A DNA stretch of 64,000 nt. Source: Azospirillum picis (lineage in GTDB: Bacteria > Pseudomonadota > Alphaproteobacteria > Azospirillales > Azospirillaceae). Shown here piece after piece: positions 1-11,380 of the stretch. The DNA is taken from assembly GCF_017876115.1 (NCBI RefSeq), contig NZ_JAGINO010000010.1, forward strand, positions 62,001 through 126,000. The letters run 5' to 3'. The notes below the pieces were generated by a model. The model was not told the DNA's origin. It searched no databases and saw only the letters and a program-made list of their open reading frames with translations. Position 1 is the first letter of the stretch; every line of letters begins with the position of its first letter. A program made the translations under genes and the position numbers.

Positions 1-265
1 GCTGGACCAGCGCGGCAAGGTGACGGCGCTCGCGCCGTCGCTGCCGGTGATCGACCTCTTCGCGTCCCCGGCTCTCGCCGCGGCGCTGGGGCGCGATCAC
101 GCGGTGCATGCCGTGGTGGCGCGGGGCAGGCTGGCCAACGGGCTGGCCCGCGACGCGGCTCGTCTCAAGGGGCTGAAGGGCGATGCGCCCGCAGGCTCCC
201 CGGGGAGCGAGTCATCTGATAAGGGCTGGGGAGTCGGCAATACGGCCGGCCGGCCTGCGATGTAA
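1..265 (+). CDS. YlxR/DUF448 RNA-binding protein, C-terminal part (5' truncated)
   Basis: Open reading frame running in from the left edge (codons start at base 2) and ending in TAA at 263-265. The visible 87 residues include a stretch with PVIDLF, LGRDHAVHAVVARGRLA and a charged tail. This resembles the C-terminal L7Ae-like half of alphaproteobacterial YlxR (DUF448) proteins. In this class the gene normally sits between nusA and infB, and infB indeed starts 21 bases downstream. The N-terminal DUF448 domain with its Arg-Arg-Cys motif would lie outside the window. The call depends on context as much as on the partial sequence. Confidence 0.7.
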   Translation, partial: LDQRGKVTALAPSLPVIDLFASPALAAALGRDHAVHAVVARGRLANGLARDAARLKGLKGDAPAGSPGSESSDKGWGVGNTAGRPAM

Positions 266-286
266 CGTCTGACCATTCGGGAACCG

Positions 287-3127
<2,841 letters not shown>

Positions 3128-3137
3128 CCTTTCAGGT

Positions 3138-3186
3138 TCACCCGATCCCTTCCGGCACCCGCCGGGATGGATCGGGTGACCTTTTT
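3138..3186 (+). terminator. Intrinsic terminator after infB
   Basis: An 11-base perfect stem (3138-3148 TCACCCGATCC with 3169-3179 GGATCGGGTGA) is followed by a T tract at 3182-3186. It starts 10 bases after the infB stop and so ends the nusA-infB transcript, at least partly. rbfA then needs read-through or its own promoter. Confidence 0.85.
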
Positions 3187-3379
3187 CGCTTTGAAGGGCG
3201 CGGGATCTGTCCTGCGCCCTGTTCCTATATTGGGGTGATCGCCACCGCCTTGCCTCTGCCCGGCGGGCAGTGGTCAGGATGGGAGACTCTCGAAGCTCCC
3301 TCGGCAGCTCCCCTTTGTGTGTGATCGGCCGGAGAGCTGAAGCGGCCCGGCCCAGTGACATCGACGAAAGACACGTACC
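3187..3379 (+). promoter_or_regulatory. rbfA upstream region
   Basis: Non-coding stretch after the infB terminator. TATATT at 3226-3231 could be a -10 element for rbfA-truB-rpsO, but no convincing -35 lies 16-18 bases upstream. The rbfA start is not preceded by a strong Shine-Dalgarno. Nothing else was recognised. Confidence 0.3.
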
Positions 3380-3985
3380 ATGGCCAGCAAGAAGCGCGGC
3401 GCGTTCATCGCCGGCAAGCCCCCGTCCCAACGGCAACTGCGCGTCGGCGAGGAGTTGCGCCACGCGCTTGCCGACCTGTTCCGCCGCGGGGACTTCCACG
3501 ATCCGGAGCTGGCCTCGCTGAACGTCACGGTCACCGAGGTGCGGATCAGCCCCGACCTGTCCAATGCCACCGTCTTCTATTCGACGCTGGGCGGCGAGCG
3601 GATGGAGGAGGCGCAGGTCGCGCTGAAGCGGGCCGCCGCCTTCCTGCGCGGGCAGGTGGCGCGCATGGTCAACCTGCGCCATGCCCCGACCCTGACCTTC
3701 GAGGGCGACACCTCCTTCGACTACGCCCACCGCATCGACAGCATCCTGCACAGCCCGGAGGTCGCCCGCGACCTGAGCGGGCACCCGCTGGGCCGCGTCA
3801 ATGGCGACGACGACCATGACGAGGACGATGCCTGGGACGAGGACGACGACGGCGAGGAGGACGGCGAGGAGGACGGCGAGGAGGACGCCGACATGGATGG
3901 TGACGAGGACGGTGACCTCGACGACGACGCCGTGCCCGACGACGGGGATGAGGACGGGAACCGGGGCCACCGTCGTGGCTCGTAA
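3380..3985 (+). CDS. rbfA: 30S ribosome-binding factor A
   Basis: 201 residues. RbfA binds the 30S neck and assists late 16S rRNA 5'-end maturation and cold adaptation. The KH-like core occupies about residues 15-120, with TVTEVRISPDLSNATVFYS and the FDYAHRIDSIL end motif. After it comes a 75-residue tail made almost wholly of Asp, Glu and Gly. Part of this tail is encoded by three exact 12-bp tandem units at 3848-3883 (Asp-Gly-Glu-Glu each). Usual RbfA is 115-140 residues, so the acidic tail is an extension. The stop overlaps the GTG start of truB by 11 bases. Confidence 0.95.
   Translation: MASKKRGAFIAGKPPSQRQLRVGEELRHALADLFRRGDFHDPELASLNVTVTEVRISPDLSNATVFYSTLGGERMEEAQVALKRAAAFLRGQVARMVNLRHAPTLTFEGDTSFDYAHRIDSILHSPEVARDLSGHPLGRVNGDDDHDEDDAWDEDDDGEEDGEEDGEEDADMDGDEDGDLDDDAVPDDGDEDGNRGHRRGS
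3848..3883 (+). repeat. 12-bp tandem repeat in rbfA tail
   Basis: Three identical copies of GACGGCGAGGAG, each encoding Asp-Gly-Glu-Glu, inside the acidic C-terminal tail of RbfA. The unit keeps frame, so copy-number change would only alter tail length. Confidence 0.9.
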
Positions 3986-4913
3986 GCGCAAGGGCACGCC
4001 GATCCACGGCTGGGTCGTGCTGGACAAGCCGGAAGGGGTGACCTCCACCCAGGCGCTGTCGAGGGTGCGCCGCCTGCTGAACGCCGAGAAGGCCGGCCAT
4101 GGCGGCACGCTCGACCCGCTGGCGACCGGAATCCTGCCGATCGCGCTGGGCGAGGCGACCAAGACGGTGTCCTACGCGATGGACGGGTCGAAGACCTACC
4201 GCTTCTCCGTCCGCTGGGGCGAGCGCACCAGCACCGACGACCGCGAGGGCGAGGTGATCGACCGCTCCGACCTGCGGCCGTCCACCGAGGCGATCCGCGC
4301 CGCCCTGCCCGCCTTCCTCGGCGAGATCGACCAGGTTCCGCCGCAGTTCTGCGCGATCAAGGTCGGGGGCGAACGCGCCTATGACATCGCCCGCGAAGGC
4401 GACGCGGTGGATCTGGCGGCCCGCACCGTGCGCATCGACCGCTTTGAGCTGGTCGAGCAGCCCGACGCCGACCATGCGGTCTTCGAGGTCGACTGCGGCA
4501 AGGGCACCTATGTCCGGTCGCTGGCCCGCGACCTCGCCGAGGCGCTGGGAACGGTCGGCCATGTGGCGCTGCTGCGGCGCCTGCGCGTCGGCTCCTTCAC
4601 GCTCGACCGCGCGATTTCCCTGGACGAACTTGCCGCCATGGAGCAAGGTGCGGCGGTCGAACGACTTCTGCTGCCGATAGAGACCGCGCTGGACGACATC
4701 CCGGCGCTGGCCCTGACGGAAGCGGAAGCGCACCGACTGAGACATGGCCAGACGGTGGCTCTCCTCACCCGGCAGGACCGTGACCGCCTGATGGCGGTCC
4801 AGGGACCTGACGGCGGGGATCGCACCGTCATTGCGCTTTTCGGCGGAACGCCGGTGGCGCTTGCCCGTGTCGAGGGGGCGGAGGTCCGTCCGGTGCGCGT
4901 CCTCAACCTTTGA
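3975..4913 (+). CDS. truB: tRNA pseudouridine(55) synthase
   Basis: 312 residues from a GTG start ([20 protein letters not shown]). TruB isomerises U55 in the T-loop of elongator tRNAs. The catalytic motif [10 protein letters not shown] has its aspartate at residue 47, matching the known TruB nucleophile position. The downstream [10 protein letters not shown] and C-terminal PUA-like segment fit full length. The GTG is chosen because it lies 11 bases inside the rbfA end, indicating translational coupling. Longer in-frame translation upstream would only be rbfA sequence read out of frame. Confidence 0.95.
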   Translation: MARKRKGTPIHGWVVLDKPEGVTSTQALSRVRRLLNAEKAGHGGTLDPLATGILPIALGEATKTVSYAMDGSKTYRFSVRWGERTSTDDREGEVIDRSDLRPSTEAIRAALPAFLGEIDQVPPQFCAIKVGGERAYDIAREGDAVDLAARTVRIDRFELVEQPDADHAVFEVDCGKGTYVRSLARDLAEALGTVGHVALLRRLRVGSFTLDRAISLDELAAMEQGAAVERLLLPIETALDDIPALALTEAEAHRLRHGQTVALLTRQDRDRLMAVQGPDGGDRTVIALFGGTPVALARVEGAEVRPVRVLNL

Positions 4914-4929
4914 ATATCAGGAGACCCCG

Positions 4930-5199
4930 ATGTCGATTACGCCCGAGCGCAAGCAGGAGCTGATCAAGGAATTTTCCCGTGGCACCAACGACACCGGTTC
5001 GCCCGAGGTCCAGGTGTCGATCCTGACGGAGCGCATCAGCAACCTGACGGAACACCTGAAGGGCCACAAGAAGGACTTCCACTCCCGCCGTGGCCTGCTG
5101 GTGATGGTCGGCCAGCGTCGTCGCCTTCTTGACTATCTCAAGAAGAAGGACAACAGCCGCTATGCCGCGCTCATCGAGCGCCTGGGCCTGCGCCGCTGA
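4930..5199 (+). CDS. rpsO: 30S ribosomal protein S15
   Basis: 89 residues, the standard S15 length. It begins [12 protein letters not shown] and contains the 16S rRNA-binding [11 protein letters not shown] and [13 protein letters not shown] segments. The ATG at 4930 is preceded by AGGAG at 4919-4923. It follows truB by 16 bases and precedes pnp, the common rbfA-truB-rpsO-pnp order. S15 of several bacteria represses its own translation through a leader structure. No such structure could be assigned here. Confidence 0.97.
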   Translation: MSITPERKQELIKEFSRGTNDTGSPEVQVSILTERISNLTEHLKGHKKDFHSRRGLLVMVGQRRRLLDYLKKKDNSRYAALIERLGLRR

Positions 5200-5223
5200 T
5201 CGGCATTTGCCGATGAGCGTGCC

Positions 5224-5272
5224 GTTCCGGTGACGGAACCGAAGCCCCGGCCGGCGATCCGGCCGGGGCTTC
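5224..5272 (+). ncRNA. Two stable hairpins in the rpsO 3' region
   Basis: A 6-bp stem-loop (5224-5229 with 5234-5239) is followed at once by a perfect 14-bp stem with a CGAT loop (5241-5254 with 5259-5272). The second hairpin lacks a T tract, so it is more likely an RNA-stabilising or RNase III-type processing structure than a terminator. In enterobacteria the rpsO-pnp junction is an RNase III/PNPase autoregulation site. Whether that applies here is inference. Confidence 0.6.
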
Positions 5273-5381
5273 GGCTCCCGGCACGATCGCCGGCACCATC
5301 CGGCTTCCTCACCTGTCTGTTTCGGAAAATCTCATTGGTTACTGGCAATAGAAACTCGATCTCGAGCGTTTCGTGACGGAC

Positions 5382-5416
5382 AGGCCGGCCCGGTCATTCG
5401 GGGACCGGCCTTTTTT
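5382..5416 (+). terminator. Intrinsic terminator between rpsO and pnp
   Basis: Stem AGGCCGG (5382-5388) pairs with CCGGCCT (5405-5411). An inner CCCG/CGGG (5389-5392 with 5399-5402) extends it. Six T residues lie at 5411-5416. It should end rpsO transcripts, so pnp probably has its own promoter in 5417-5550. Confidence 0.85.
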
Positions 5417-5562
5417 GCATCCGCCGCGCCTCTATCTTGCTTCGTTTACTGCTGTTGTCGAAGACCACATCAAACCCAGTCTCGCGGGGTTCTACGACCG
5501 ATGACCCCGGCCTTGGACGGCAATCCGGCCGAACCAGGGTGTCGGATGGAAGGAAAGACTCA

Positions 5563-7674
5563 ATGTTCACTGTTCATCGCAAAGAAATCGAATGGGGCGG
5601 GCGCAAGCTGGTCCTGGAGACGGGCAAGATCGCCCGTCAGGCGAATGGCGCGGTCCTGGTCACCTATGGTGACACCACCGTCCTGTGCACCGCCGTCGCT
5701 GCCAAGGCGCCGAAGCCGGGCATCGATTTCTTCCCGCTGACCGTCAACTACCAGGAAAAGGCTTTCGCGGCCGGCAAGATTCCCGGCGGTTTCTTCAAGC
5801 GCGAAGGCCGTCCGACCGAGAAGGAAACGCTGGTCAGCCGCCTGATCGACCGTCCGATCCGTCCGCTGTTCGCCGATGGCTTCCGCAACGAGACGCAGGT
5901 CATCTGCACCGTCCTGAGCCATGACCTGGAAAACGATCCGGACATCGTCTCGATGGTGGGCGCGTCGGCCGCGCTGACCATTTCCGGCATCCCCTTCCTG
6001 GGTCCGATCGGCGCCGCCCGCGTCGGCTACCGGAACGGCGAGTATGTGCTGAACCCGCTGATGGACGAGATCGACGACAGCGACCTCGACCTGGTCGTCG
6101 CCGGCACGACCGAGGGCGTGCTGATGGTCGAGTCCGAGGCCAAGGAGCTGACCGAGGAGGTCATGCTCGGCGCCGTCATGTTCGGCCACAAGAACTTCCA
6201 GCCGGTGATCGAGATGATCATCGACCTGGCCGAGGAAGCCGCGAAGGAGCCGTGGGATCTGCCGGAGCCGGCCTATGACCGTGCCGGCCTGAAGGCCCGC
6301 CTCCGCGCGACCGTCGGTCCGGACGTCGAGGCCGCCTACACCGAGACGGTCAAGCAGGTCCGCTACGAGAAGGTCGGCGCCGCCAAGGCGAAGGCGCTCG
6401 AGACGCTGGCCGAGGAATTCGACGCCCAGTCGATCGGCTTCGAGTTCAAGGAGCTTGAGGCCGACATCCTGCGCGGCGCCGTCCTGAAGACCGGCCGCCG
6501 CATCGACGGCCGCGACACCAAGACCGTGCGCCCGATCGTGTCGGAAGTCGGCGTGCTGCCGCGCGCCCACGGCTCGGCCCTGTTCACCCGCGGCGAAACC
6601 CAGGCGCTGGTCGTCACCACGCTCGGCACCAGCCAGGACGAGCAGATCATCGACGCGCTTGAAGGCGAGTACCGCGAGCACTTCATGCTGCACTACAACT
6701 TCCCCCCGTATTCGGTGGGTGAAGCCGGCCGCATGGGCAGCCCGGGCCGCCGCGAGATCGGCCACGGCAAGCTGGCGTGGCGCGCCATCCACCCGCTGCT
6801 GCCGAAGAAGGAAGACTTCCCCTACACGCTGCGCGTGGTGTCGGAAGTCACGGAGTCCAACGGCTCCTCCTCGATGGCCACCGTCTGCGGCACCTCGCTG
6901 TCGCTGATGGACGCCGGCGCGCCGCTGGCCCGTCCGGTCGCCGGCATCGCCATGGGCCTGATCAAGGAAGACAGCGGCTTCGCCGTCCTGTCCGACATCC
7001 TCGGCGATGAGGACCATCTGGGCGACATGGACTTCAAGGTGGCCGGCACCGAGGTCGGCGTCACCGCGCTGCAGATGGACATCAAGATCACCTCGATCAC
7101 CGAGGAGATCATGAAGATCGCGCTGGGCCAGGCCAAGGACGGCCGCCTGCACATCCTGGGCGAGATGTCGAAGGCGCTGACCGGCGCCCGCGAAGGCGTC
7201 AACGAGAACGCCCCGCGCATCACCGTGATCAACATCCCGAAGGAGAAGATCCGCGACGTGATCGGCTCCGGCGGCAAGGTGATCCGCGAGATCGTCGAGC
7301 AGACCGGCGCCAAGATCGACATCGAGGACGACGGCACCGTCAAGGTGTCGGCGGTCGACCAGAAGAAGTCGGATGCCGCCATCGAGTGGATCAAGGGCAT
7401 CGTCGCCGAGCCGGAGATGAACGTCGTCTACACCGGCAAGGTGGTGAAGGTCGTCGATTTCGGCGCCTTCGTGAACTTCCTGGGCTCGCGCGACGGCCTC
7501 GTCCACATCTCCGAGCTGGCGCAGCAGCGCGTCGGCAAGGTGTCGGACGTCGTGTCGCAAGGTGATCAGGTGAAGGTCAAGGTCATCGGCTTCGACGACC
7601 GCGGCAAGGTCAAGCTGTCGATGAAGCAGGTCGACCAGGCCACCGGCGAGGACCTGACCAAGAAGGCGGAGTGA
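5563..7674 (+). CDS. pnp: Polyribonucleotide nucleotidyltransferase (PNPase)
   Basis: 703 residues. This phosphorolytic 3'-5' exoribonuclease works in mRNA decay and sRNA turnover. There are two RNase PH-like halves, the second starting near residue 310. A KH domain carries [12 protein letters not shown] near residue 565, and an S1 domain lies near 620-690 ([19 protein letters not shown]). The start [13 protein letters not shown] is the family start and has AAGGAAAG at 5550-5557. In-frame codons extend further upstream but hold no family sequence. Its leader and the hairpins before it are natural places for PNPase autocontrol. Confidence 0.97.
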   Translation: MFTVHRKEIEWGGRKLVLETGKIARQANGAVLVTYGDTTVLCTAVAAKAPKPGIDFFPLTVNYQEKAFAAGKIPGGFFKREGRPTEKETLVSRLIDRPIRPLFADGFRNETQVICTVLSHDLENDPDIVSMVGASAALTISGIPFLGPIGAARVGYRNGEYVLNPLMDEIDDSDLDLVVAGTTEGVLMVESEAKELTEEVMLGAVMFGHKNFQPVIEMIIDLAEEAAKEPWDLPEPAYDRAGLKARLRATVGPDVEAAYTETVKQVRYEKVGAAKAKALETLAEEFDAQSIGFEFKELEADILRGAVLKTGRRIDGRDTKTVRPIVSEVGVLPRAHGSALFTRGETQALVVTTLGTSQDEQIIDALEGEYREHFMLHYNFPPYSVGEAGRMGSPGRREIGHGKLAWRAIHPLLPKKEDFPYTLRVVSEVTESNGSSSMATVCGTSLSLMDAGAPLARPVAGIAMGLIKEDSGFAVLSDILGDEDHLGDMDFKVAGTEVGVTALQMDIKITSITEEIMKIALGQAKDGRLHILGEMSKALTGAREGVNENAPRITVINIPKEKIRDVIGSGGKVIREIVEQTGAKIDIEDDGTVKVSAVDQKKSDAAIEWIKGIVAEPEMNVVYTGKVVKVVDFGAFVNFLGSRDGLVHISELAQQRVGKVSDVVSQGDQVKVKVIGFDDRGKVKLSMKQVDQATGEDLTKKAE

Positions 7675-7728
7675 TCTGCCGGAACCGGCGGCGGGACGGG
7701 CTTCGGCCCTTCCCCCGCCGGGGTCGGG

Positions 7729-7768
7729 AAAAAGGCGTCTTCCCCCTGGGGAAGGCGCCTTTTTCTTT
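7729..7768 (+). terminator. Intrinsic terminator after pnp
   Basis: A long stem (7729-7745 with 7748-7764, one G-U pair, inner pairs open to form the loop) begins with five A residues and ends with T residues plus a further CTTTT. It lies about 55 bases after the pnp stop. The A and T flanks would let it work in both directions. Confidence 0.85.
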
Positions 7769-7900
7769 TGGGCGGGTGCGGTCGGCATGAGGCGGCAGCC
7801 CGCCCCGCGCTCCCCGATCCGAGATGACCACCGATCGGCATCCATACCTTCAAGCCCCATGCTATGAAGGCCGTTCTCAACAACGATCCTCCCCAACCCG

Positions 7901-8635
7901 ATGTCGCGCGCCGAACGTCTTCTCGATCTGATGCAGGTCCTGCGGCGCCATCGCCAGCCGGTCAGCGGCAAGTCGCTTGCGGACGGGCTGGGGGTCAGCC
8001 TGCGCACGCTCTACCGCGACATCGCCACGCTGCAGGCGCAGGGCGCGATGATCGAGGGGGAACCGGGGGTCGGCTACCTGCTGCGCGCCGGTTTCCTGCT
8101 GCCGCCGCTGATGTTCACGGAGGAGGAGGTGGAGGCGCTGGTGCTGGGATCGCGCTGGGTGGTGGAGCGGGGCGACAGCCGGCTGGGCGGTGCGGCGCGC
8201 GACGCGCTCGCCAAGATCGCCGCGGTGCTGCCGCCCGACAAGCGGGAAGGGCTGGACGGCTCCACCCTTCTGGTCGGACCGGGTGCCCCCATCGCCGCAG
8301 GCGATAGAACGCCCATCGTCGGAAGCGATGCGAAGGGGGCCGCCGGGGATGCGGAACTGGCGACCATCCGCAGCGCCATCCGCAGCGAGCGCAAGCTGGA
8401 GATCGCCTATCGCGACCGCGACGGATCGGAAAGCCGGCGCATCGTCTGGCCCTTCGCGCTGGGCTTCTTCGACCGGGTGCGGGTGGTGGTGGCATGGTGC
8501 GAGCTGCGCCAGTCCTTCCGGCATTTCCGCACCGACCGCATCCTCGCCCTGACCGCGAGCGACAGCCGCTATCCCCGCCGCCGCCAGGCGATGCTGAAGG
8601 AATGGCGCACGGCCGAGGGCATCCCGCAGCGCTGA
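7901..8635 (+). CDS. YafY-type WYL-domain transcriptional regulator
   Basis: 244 residues. An N-terminal winged helix (RLLDLMQVLRRHRQPVSG, then LGVSLRTLYRDIATLQAQG) is of the HTH_11/DeoR type. The central part has the YafY feature LLPPLMFTEEEVEALVLGSR. A WYL domain lies near residues 150-225 (LEIAYRDRDGSESRRIVWP, FFDRVRVVVAWCELRQSFRHF). WYL domains sense ligands or nucleic acid and turn the HTH into an activator or repressor. It is followed by a 25-bp palindrome and then a VOC gene, the usual YafY partner. The ligand is unknown. Confidence 0.88.
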   Translation: MSRAERLLDLMQVLRRHRQPVSGKSLADGLGVSLRTLYRDIATLQAQGAMIEGEPGVGYLLRAGFLLPPLMFTEEEVEALVLGSRWVVERGDSRLGGAARDALAKIAAVLPPDKREGLDGSTLLVGPGAPIAAGDRTPIVGSDAKGAAGDAELATIRSAIRSERKLEIAYRDRDGSESRRIVWPFALGFFDRVRVVVAWCELRQSFRHFRTDRILALTASDSRYPRRRQAMLKEWRTAEGIPQR

Positions 8636-8638
8636 CGG

Positions 8639-8663
8639 CATGCTGACGGAAACTGTCAGCATG
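8639..8663. promoter_or_regulatory. Palindromic operator candidate for the WYL regulator
   Basis: Perfect 9-bp inverted repeat CATGCTGAC (8639-8647) and GTCAGCATG (8655-8663) around a 7-base centre. It sits between the end of the WYL regulator gene and the VOC gene. The size and place suit a homodimeric regulator binding site controlling VOC-EVE. Binding is inferred. Confidence 0.6.
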
Positions 8664-8744
8664 AGGGCCTAGCCTTGGCTGTGCCGGTGAGGGCGGCGAA
8701 CGGATCGACCGCCCCACCCTTCCCCGTCAAGACCGGAGCCCGCC

Positions 8745-9182
8745 ATGACCGCCGCCAGCGCCGCCACTGCCGCCCTCGCCCTCAATTTCGTCCTGCTCCA
8801 TGTCGACAGCCCGGCCGCCAGCGCCGCCTTCTATGCCGGCCTGCTTGGACGGCAGCCGGTGGAGGAGTCGCCGACCTTCGCCCTGTTCAAGGCCGGCGAC
8901 GGGCTGATGCTCGGCCTGTGGTCGCGGCACACGGTCGAACCGGCGGCGACCGCGCCCGGCGGCAGCGAGATCGCCTTCAGCGTCGCCGACGAGGCGGCGG
9001 TGCGCAACCTTCACGCCGACTGGAGCGCCCGCGGCCTGGCCATCCTGCAGCCGCCGACCAGGATGGATTTCGGTCATACCTTCGTTGCACAGGACCCCGA
9101 CGGCCATCGCCTCCGGGTGTTCGCCCCCAGCCAGGACGAAGCCCAGCCGGAACAGGTGCGCCCGGAAGAGGTGCGGTCGTGA
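8745..9182 (+). CDS. VOC (glyoxalase/bleomycin resistance) family protein
   Basis: 145 residues with the vicinal-oxygen-chelate pattern. The N-terminal strand [20 protein letters not shown] is followed by [20 protein letters not shown], and the C-terminal half ends [19 protein letters not shown] proteins are small metal-dependent lyases, dioxygenases or drug-binding proteins. The precise substrate cannot be read from sequence. The gene lies downstream of a YafY-type regulator, a frequent pairing. Its stop overlaps the GTG start of the EVE gene (GTGA), so the two are probably co-translated. Confidence 0.85.
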   Translation: MTAASAATAALALNFVLLHVDSPAASAAFYAGLLGRQPVEESPTFALFKAGDGLMLGLWSRHTVEPAATAPGGSEIAFSVADEAAVRNLHADWSARGLAILQPPTRMDFGHTFVAQDPDGHRLRVFAPSQDEAQPEQVRPEEVRS

Positions 9183-9682
9183 GCGGCGGCAACCATGCCG
9201 GCGCCGGGTCCGCGGACCTGGCGGGGGGTCGGGAGGCGGCCCGGACGAAAACCTGGATCGCGGTCGCCGGCGCCGAGCATGTCCGGCTCGGCCGGGCCGG
9301 CGGCTTCATGCAGGTCTGCCATGGCAAGGCGGCCCCGTTGCGGCGGATCCGGCCGGGCGACCGGGTCGTCTACTACTCCCCGACCGACGGATTCGGCGCG
9401 GCGGACGGGCTGAAGTCCTTCACCGCCATCGGCACCGTCCTGGCGGGCGAGCCCTACCAGGCCGTGATGGCCGGCGGCTTCGTCCCCTTCCGGCGCGACG
9501 TGTCCTGGTGGCCGGCCGAGGAGGCCCCGGTCCGGCCGCTGCTCGACCGGCTGGAACTGACCGCGGGAGTGCGGAACTGGGGGTATCGCTTCCGGTTCGG
9601 CATCCTGCCCGTCACCCCTGGCGATTTCGACCTGATCGCCGGGGCGATGCGGGCGGCCCCGCCGACCGCGACGGCGGCCTGA
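9179..9682 (+). CDS. EVE domain (UPF0310-type) protein
   Basis: 167 residues from a GTG that overlaps the VOC stop. After a 22-residue variable head, the EVE/PUA-like fold spans about 24-155: [47 protein letters not shown] and [15 protein letters not shown] domains bind modified bases in DNA or RNA and are often linked to restriction or RNA modification. UPF0310 members have no settled role. The coupling with VOC and a WYL regulator suggests a small regulated stress module, which is inference. Confidence 0.82.
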   Translation: MSGGNHAGAGSADLAGGREAARTKTWIAVAGAEHVRLGRAGGFMQVCHGKAAPLRRIRPGDRVVYYSPTDGFGAADGLKSFTAIGTVLAGEPYQAVMAGGFVPFRRDVSWWPAEEAPVRPLLDRLELTAGVRNWGYRFRFGILPVTPGDFDLIAGAMRAAPPTATAA

Positions 9683-9727
9683 TCCCGATAAAGTCACCGG
9701 CGGGCGGGCCAGCGGACGGCGCGGCAG

Positions 9728-9747
9728 GCGGGGATGAAAAGCCCCGC
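9728..9747 (+). terminator. Weak hairpin after the EVE gene
   Basis: GCGGGG (9728-9733) pairs with CCCCGC (9742-9747) around an A-rich 8-base loop, 45 bases after the EVE stop. There is no T tract, so factor-dependent termination or no function is possible. The remaining bases up to ccmC hold no recognised signal. Confidence 0.3.
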
Positions 9748-9941
9748 TCCCGGCGTCGAGAGGACGGCGGGAGACGGCGACAGGCACGTGTCGGGCCGCC
9801 TGATACCTTGGTGTAAGAGTACGAATGAATGGCGAGGCTCCATGACCGAGATCAAGGCGAAAGCCCTCGCAGTCCGCCATACATGAGCCTATATCGTCCG
9901 CAAGCCTGACCAAGGTCATCCAGAACCGGGGCCATCGTTCT

Positions 9942-10673
9942 ATGCACCGCTTCGCCAATCCCGCCCGCTTTTTGCGCCTCTCGGCCGCGCTGCTGCCCTG
10001 GTGCGCCGGAGCGACCGTGATCCTGATGATTCTCGGGCTATGGCTCAGCCTGTTCGGCTCGCCGCCCGACTACCAGCAGGGCGAAACGGTGCGGATCATG
10101 TACATCCACGTCCCCGCCGCCTGGATGAGCCTGTTCGTCTACACCAACATGGCCGTCGCCGCCGCGGTGGGGCTGGTGTGGAAGCACCCGCTCGCCGACC
10201 TGTTCGCCAAGGCCGCGGCACCGATCGGCGCCGGCTTCACCTTCGTGTGCCTGGTGACCGGGTCGCTGTGGGGCGCGCCGATGTGGGGGACCTGGTGGGT
10301 GTGGGACGCCCGGCTGACCAGCGTGCTGATCCTGTTCTTCCTCTATCTCGGCTACATGGCCCTGGTGAACGCCTTCGACGATCCGCAGCGCGGCATGAAG
10401 GCCGGGAACGTCCTTCTGCTGGTCGGCATCGTCAATGTGCCGATCATCAAGTTCTCGGTCGACTGGTGGAACACGCTGCACCAGCCGGCCAGCGTGATGC
10501 GGATGGGCGGACCATCCATCGATCCCAGCATGCTGGCGCCGCTGCTGGCGATGGCAGGCGCCTTCACCGCCTATTTCCTGTCGGTCGTCTTCCTGCGGCT
10601 GCGCACGGAGATCAATCAGCGCAAGATCCAGACGCTGCGGCTGTCGGCCGCCGCCGACGGGACGCGGGGGTAA
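9942..10673 (+). CDS. ccmC: Heme exporter CcmC
   Basis: 243 residues and six predicted membrane helices. CcmC binds heme in a periplasmic tryptophan-rich WWD loop ([13 protein letters not shown], about 115-127) flanked by axial histidines (H56 in [10 protein letters not shown]180 in NTLHQPAS), and loads it on CcmE. It is the first ccm gene here. The ABC subunits ccmA and ccmB, which precede ccmC in many proteobacteria, are not in the sequence upstream and must be elsewhere. ccmD follows after 5 bases. Confidence 0.96.
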   Translation: MHRFANPARFLRLSAALLPWCAGATVILMILGLWLSLFGSPPDYQQGETVRIMYIHVPAAWMSLFVYTNMAVAAAVGLVWKHPLADLFAKAAAPIGAGFTFVCLVTGSLWGAPMWGTWWVWDARLTSVLILFFLYLGYMALVNAFDDPQRGMKAGNVLLLVGIVNVPIIKFSVDWWNTLHQPASVMRMGGPSIDPSMLAPLLAMAGAFTAYFLSVVFLRLRTEINQRKIQTLRLSAAADGTRG

Positions 10674-10678
10674 GGACG

Positions 10679-10909
10679 ATGAGCGAGTTTTTCCACATGG
10701 GCGGCTACGCCGCCTACGTCTGGCCGGCCTATGGCATCGCCGCCATCGTCCTGCTGGGGCTGCTGGCCGCCACCTGGAAGGGATTGCGCGACGCCGAGGC
10801 GACGCTGAAGGCGCTGGAAAGCGCCCATCCCGGACGCCGCCGCGCACGGGCGGCCGGCCAGCGGCCGTCCGACAAGAGCGCCGGGACCCCGGCGGAAGCG
10901 AGCGAGTGA
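10679..10909 (+). CDS. ccmD: Heme exporter protein CcmD
   Basis: 76 residues: a short periplasmic head with the conserved [14 protein letters not shown], one transmembrane helix ([14 protein letters not shown]) and a basic cytoplasmic tail. CcmD stabilises the CcmABC-holoCcmE complex and allows release of heme-loaded CcmE. The tail is rather long for the family. The start ATG has GGA upstream (TAAGGACG). The TGA overlaps the ccmE ATG. Confidence 0.9.
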   Translation: MSEFFHMGGYAAYVWPAYGIAAIVLLGLLAATWKGLRDAEATLKALESAHPGRRRARAAGQRPSDKSAGTPAEASE

Positions 10910-11373
10910 TGACCCGAAAGAAACGCCGCCTCACCATGCTGGGCCTCGCCCTTCTCGGGCTGGGCACGGCGACCGCCCTGGCGCTGACCGCCTTCCAGGA
11001 CAACATCGTCTTCTTCTACAGCCCGAGCCAGCTCCAGACGCAGCAGGTGGGCGACCGCAACTTCCGCCTGGGCGGCCTGGTCGAGGAAGGCAGCGTGCAC
11101 AAGCAGCCGGACGGCGTCACCACCGCCTTCCGCGTCACCGACACGGCGCACACCGTCGACGTCAGCTACCGCGGGCAGCTTCCCGACCTGTTCCGCGAGG
11201 GCCAGGGCGTGGTGGCCGAGGGCAGGATGGCCAACGGCGTCTTCGTCGCGCGCGAGGTCCTGGCCAAGCACGACGAGAAATACATGCCTCCGGAGGTGTC
11301 GGAGGCGCTGAAGCAGGCCGGCGTCTACAAGAACCCCGCCGAGTCCGAGACGAAGACCGCGAAGAAGGAGTAG
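10909..11373 (+). CDS. ccmE: Cytochrome c maturation heme chaperone CcmE
   Basis: 154 residues. An N-terminal membrane anchor (residues 11-29) precedes an OB-fold periplasmic domain. CcmE binds heme covalently through a histidine, here H121 in the conserved [10 protein letters not shown] motif, and passes it to CcmF. The ATG at 10909 shares its A with the ccmD TGA. A GTG three bases earlier is in frame, but the MTRKKRRL start is the family one. Confidence 0.96.
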   Translation: MTRKKRRLTMLGLALLGLGTATALALTAFQDNIVFFYSPSQLQTQQVGDRNFRLGGLVEEGSVHKQPDGVTTAFRVTDTAHTVDVSYRGQLPDLFREGQGVVAEGRMANGVFVAREVLAKHDEKYMPPEVSEALKQAGVYKNPAESETKTAKKE

Positions 11374-11380
11374 CGGGACC

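Noticed and set aside
5241..5272. 14-bp perfect hairpin after rpsO as the main terminator
   Set aside because: It is not followed by a T tract. The true terminator with T6 lies at 5382-5416.
8675..9178. Extension of the EVE frame upstream through the VOC gene
   Set aside because: The added part is the VOC gene read in another frame. The GTG at 9179 overlapping the VOC stop explains the true start.
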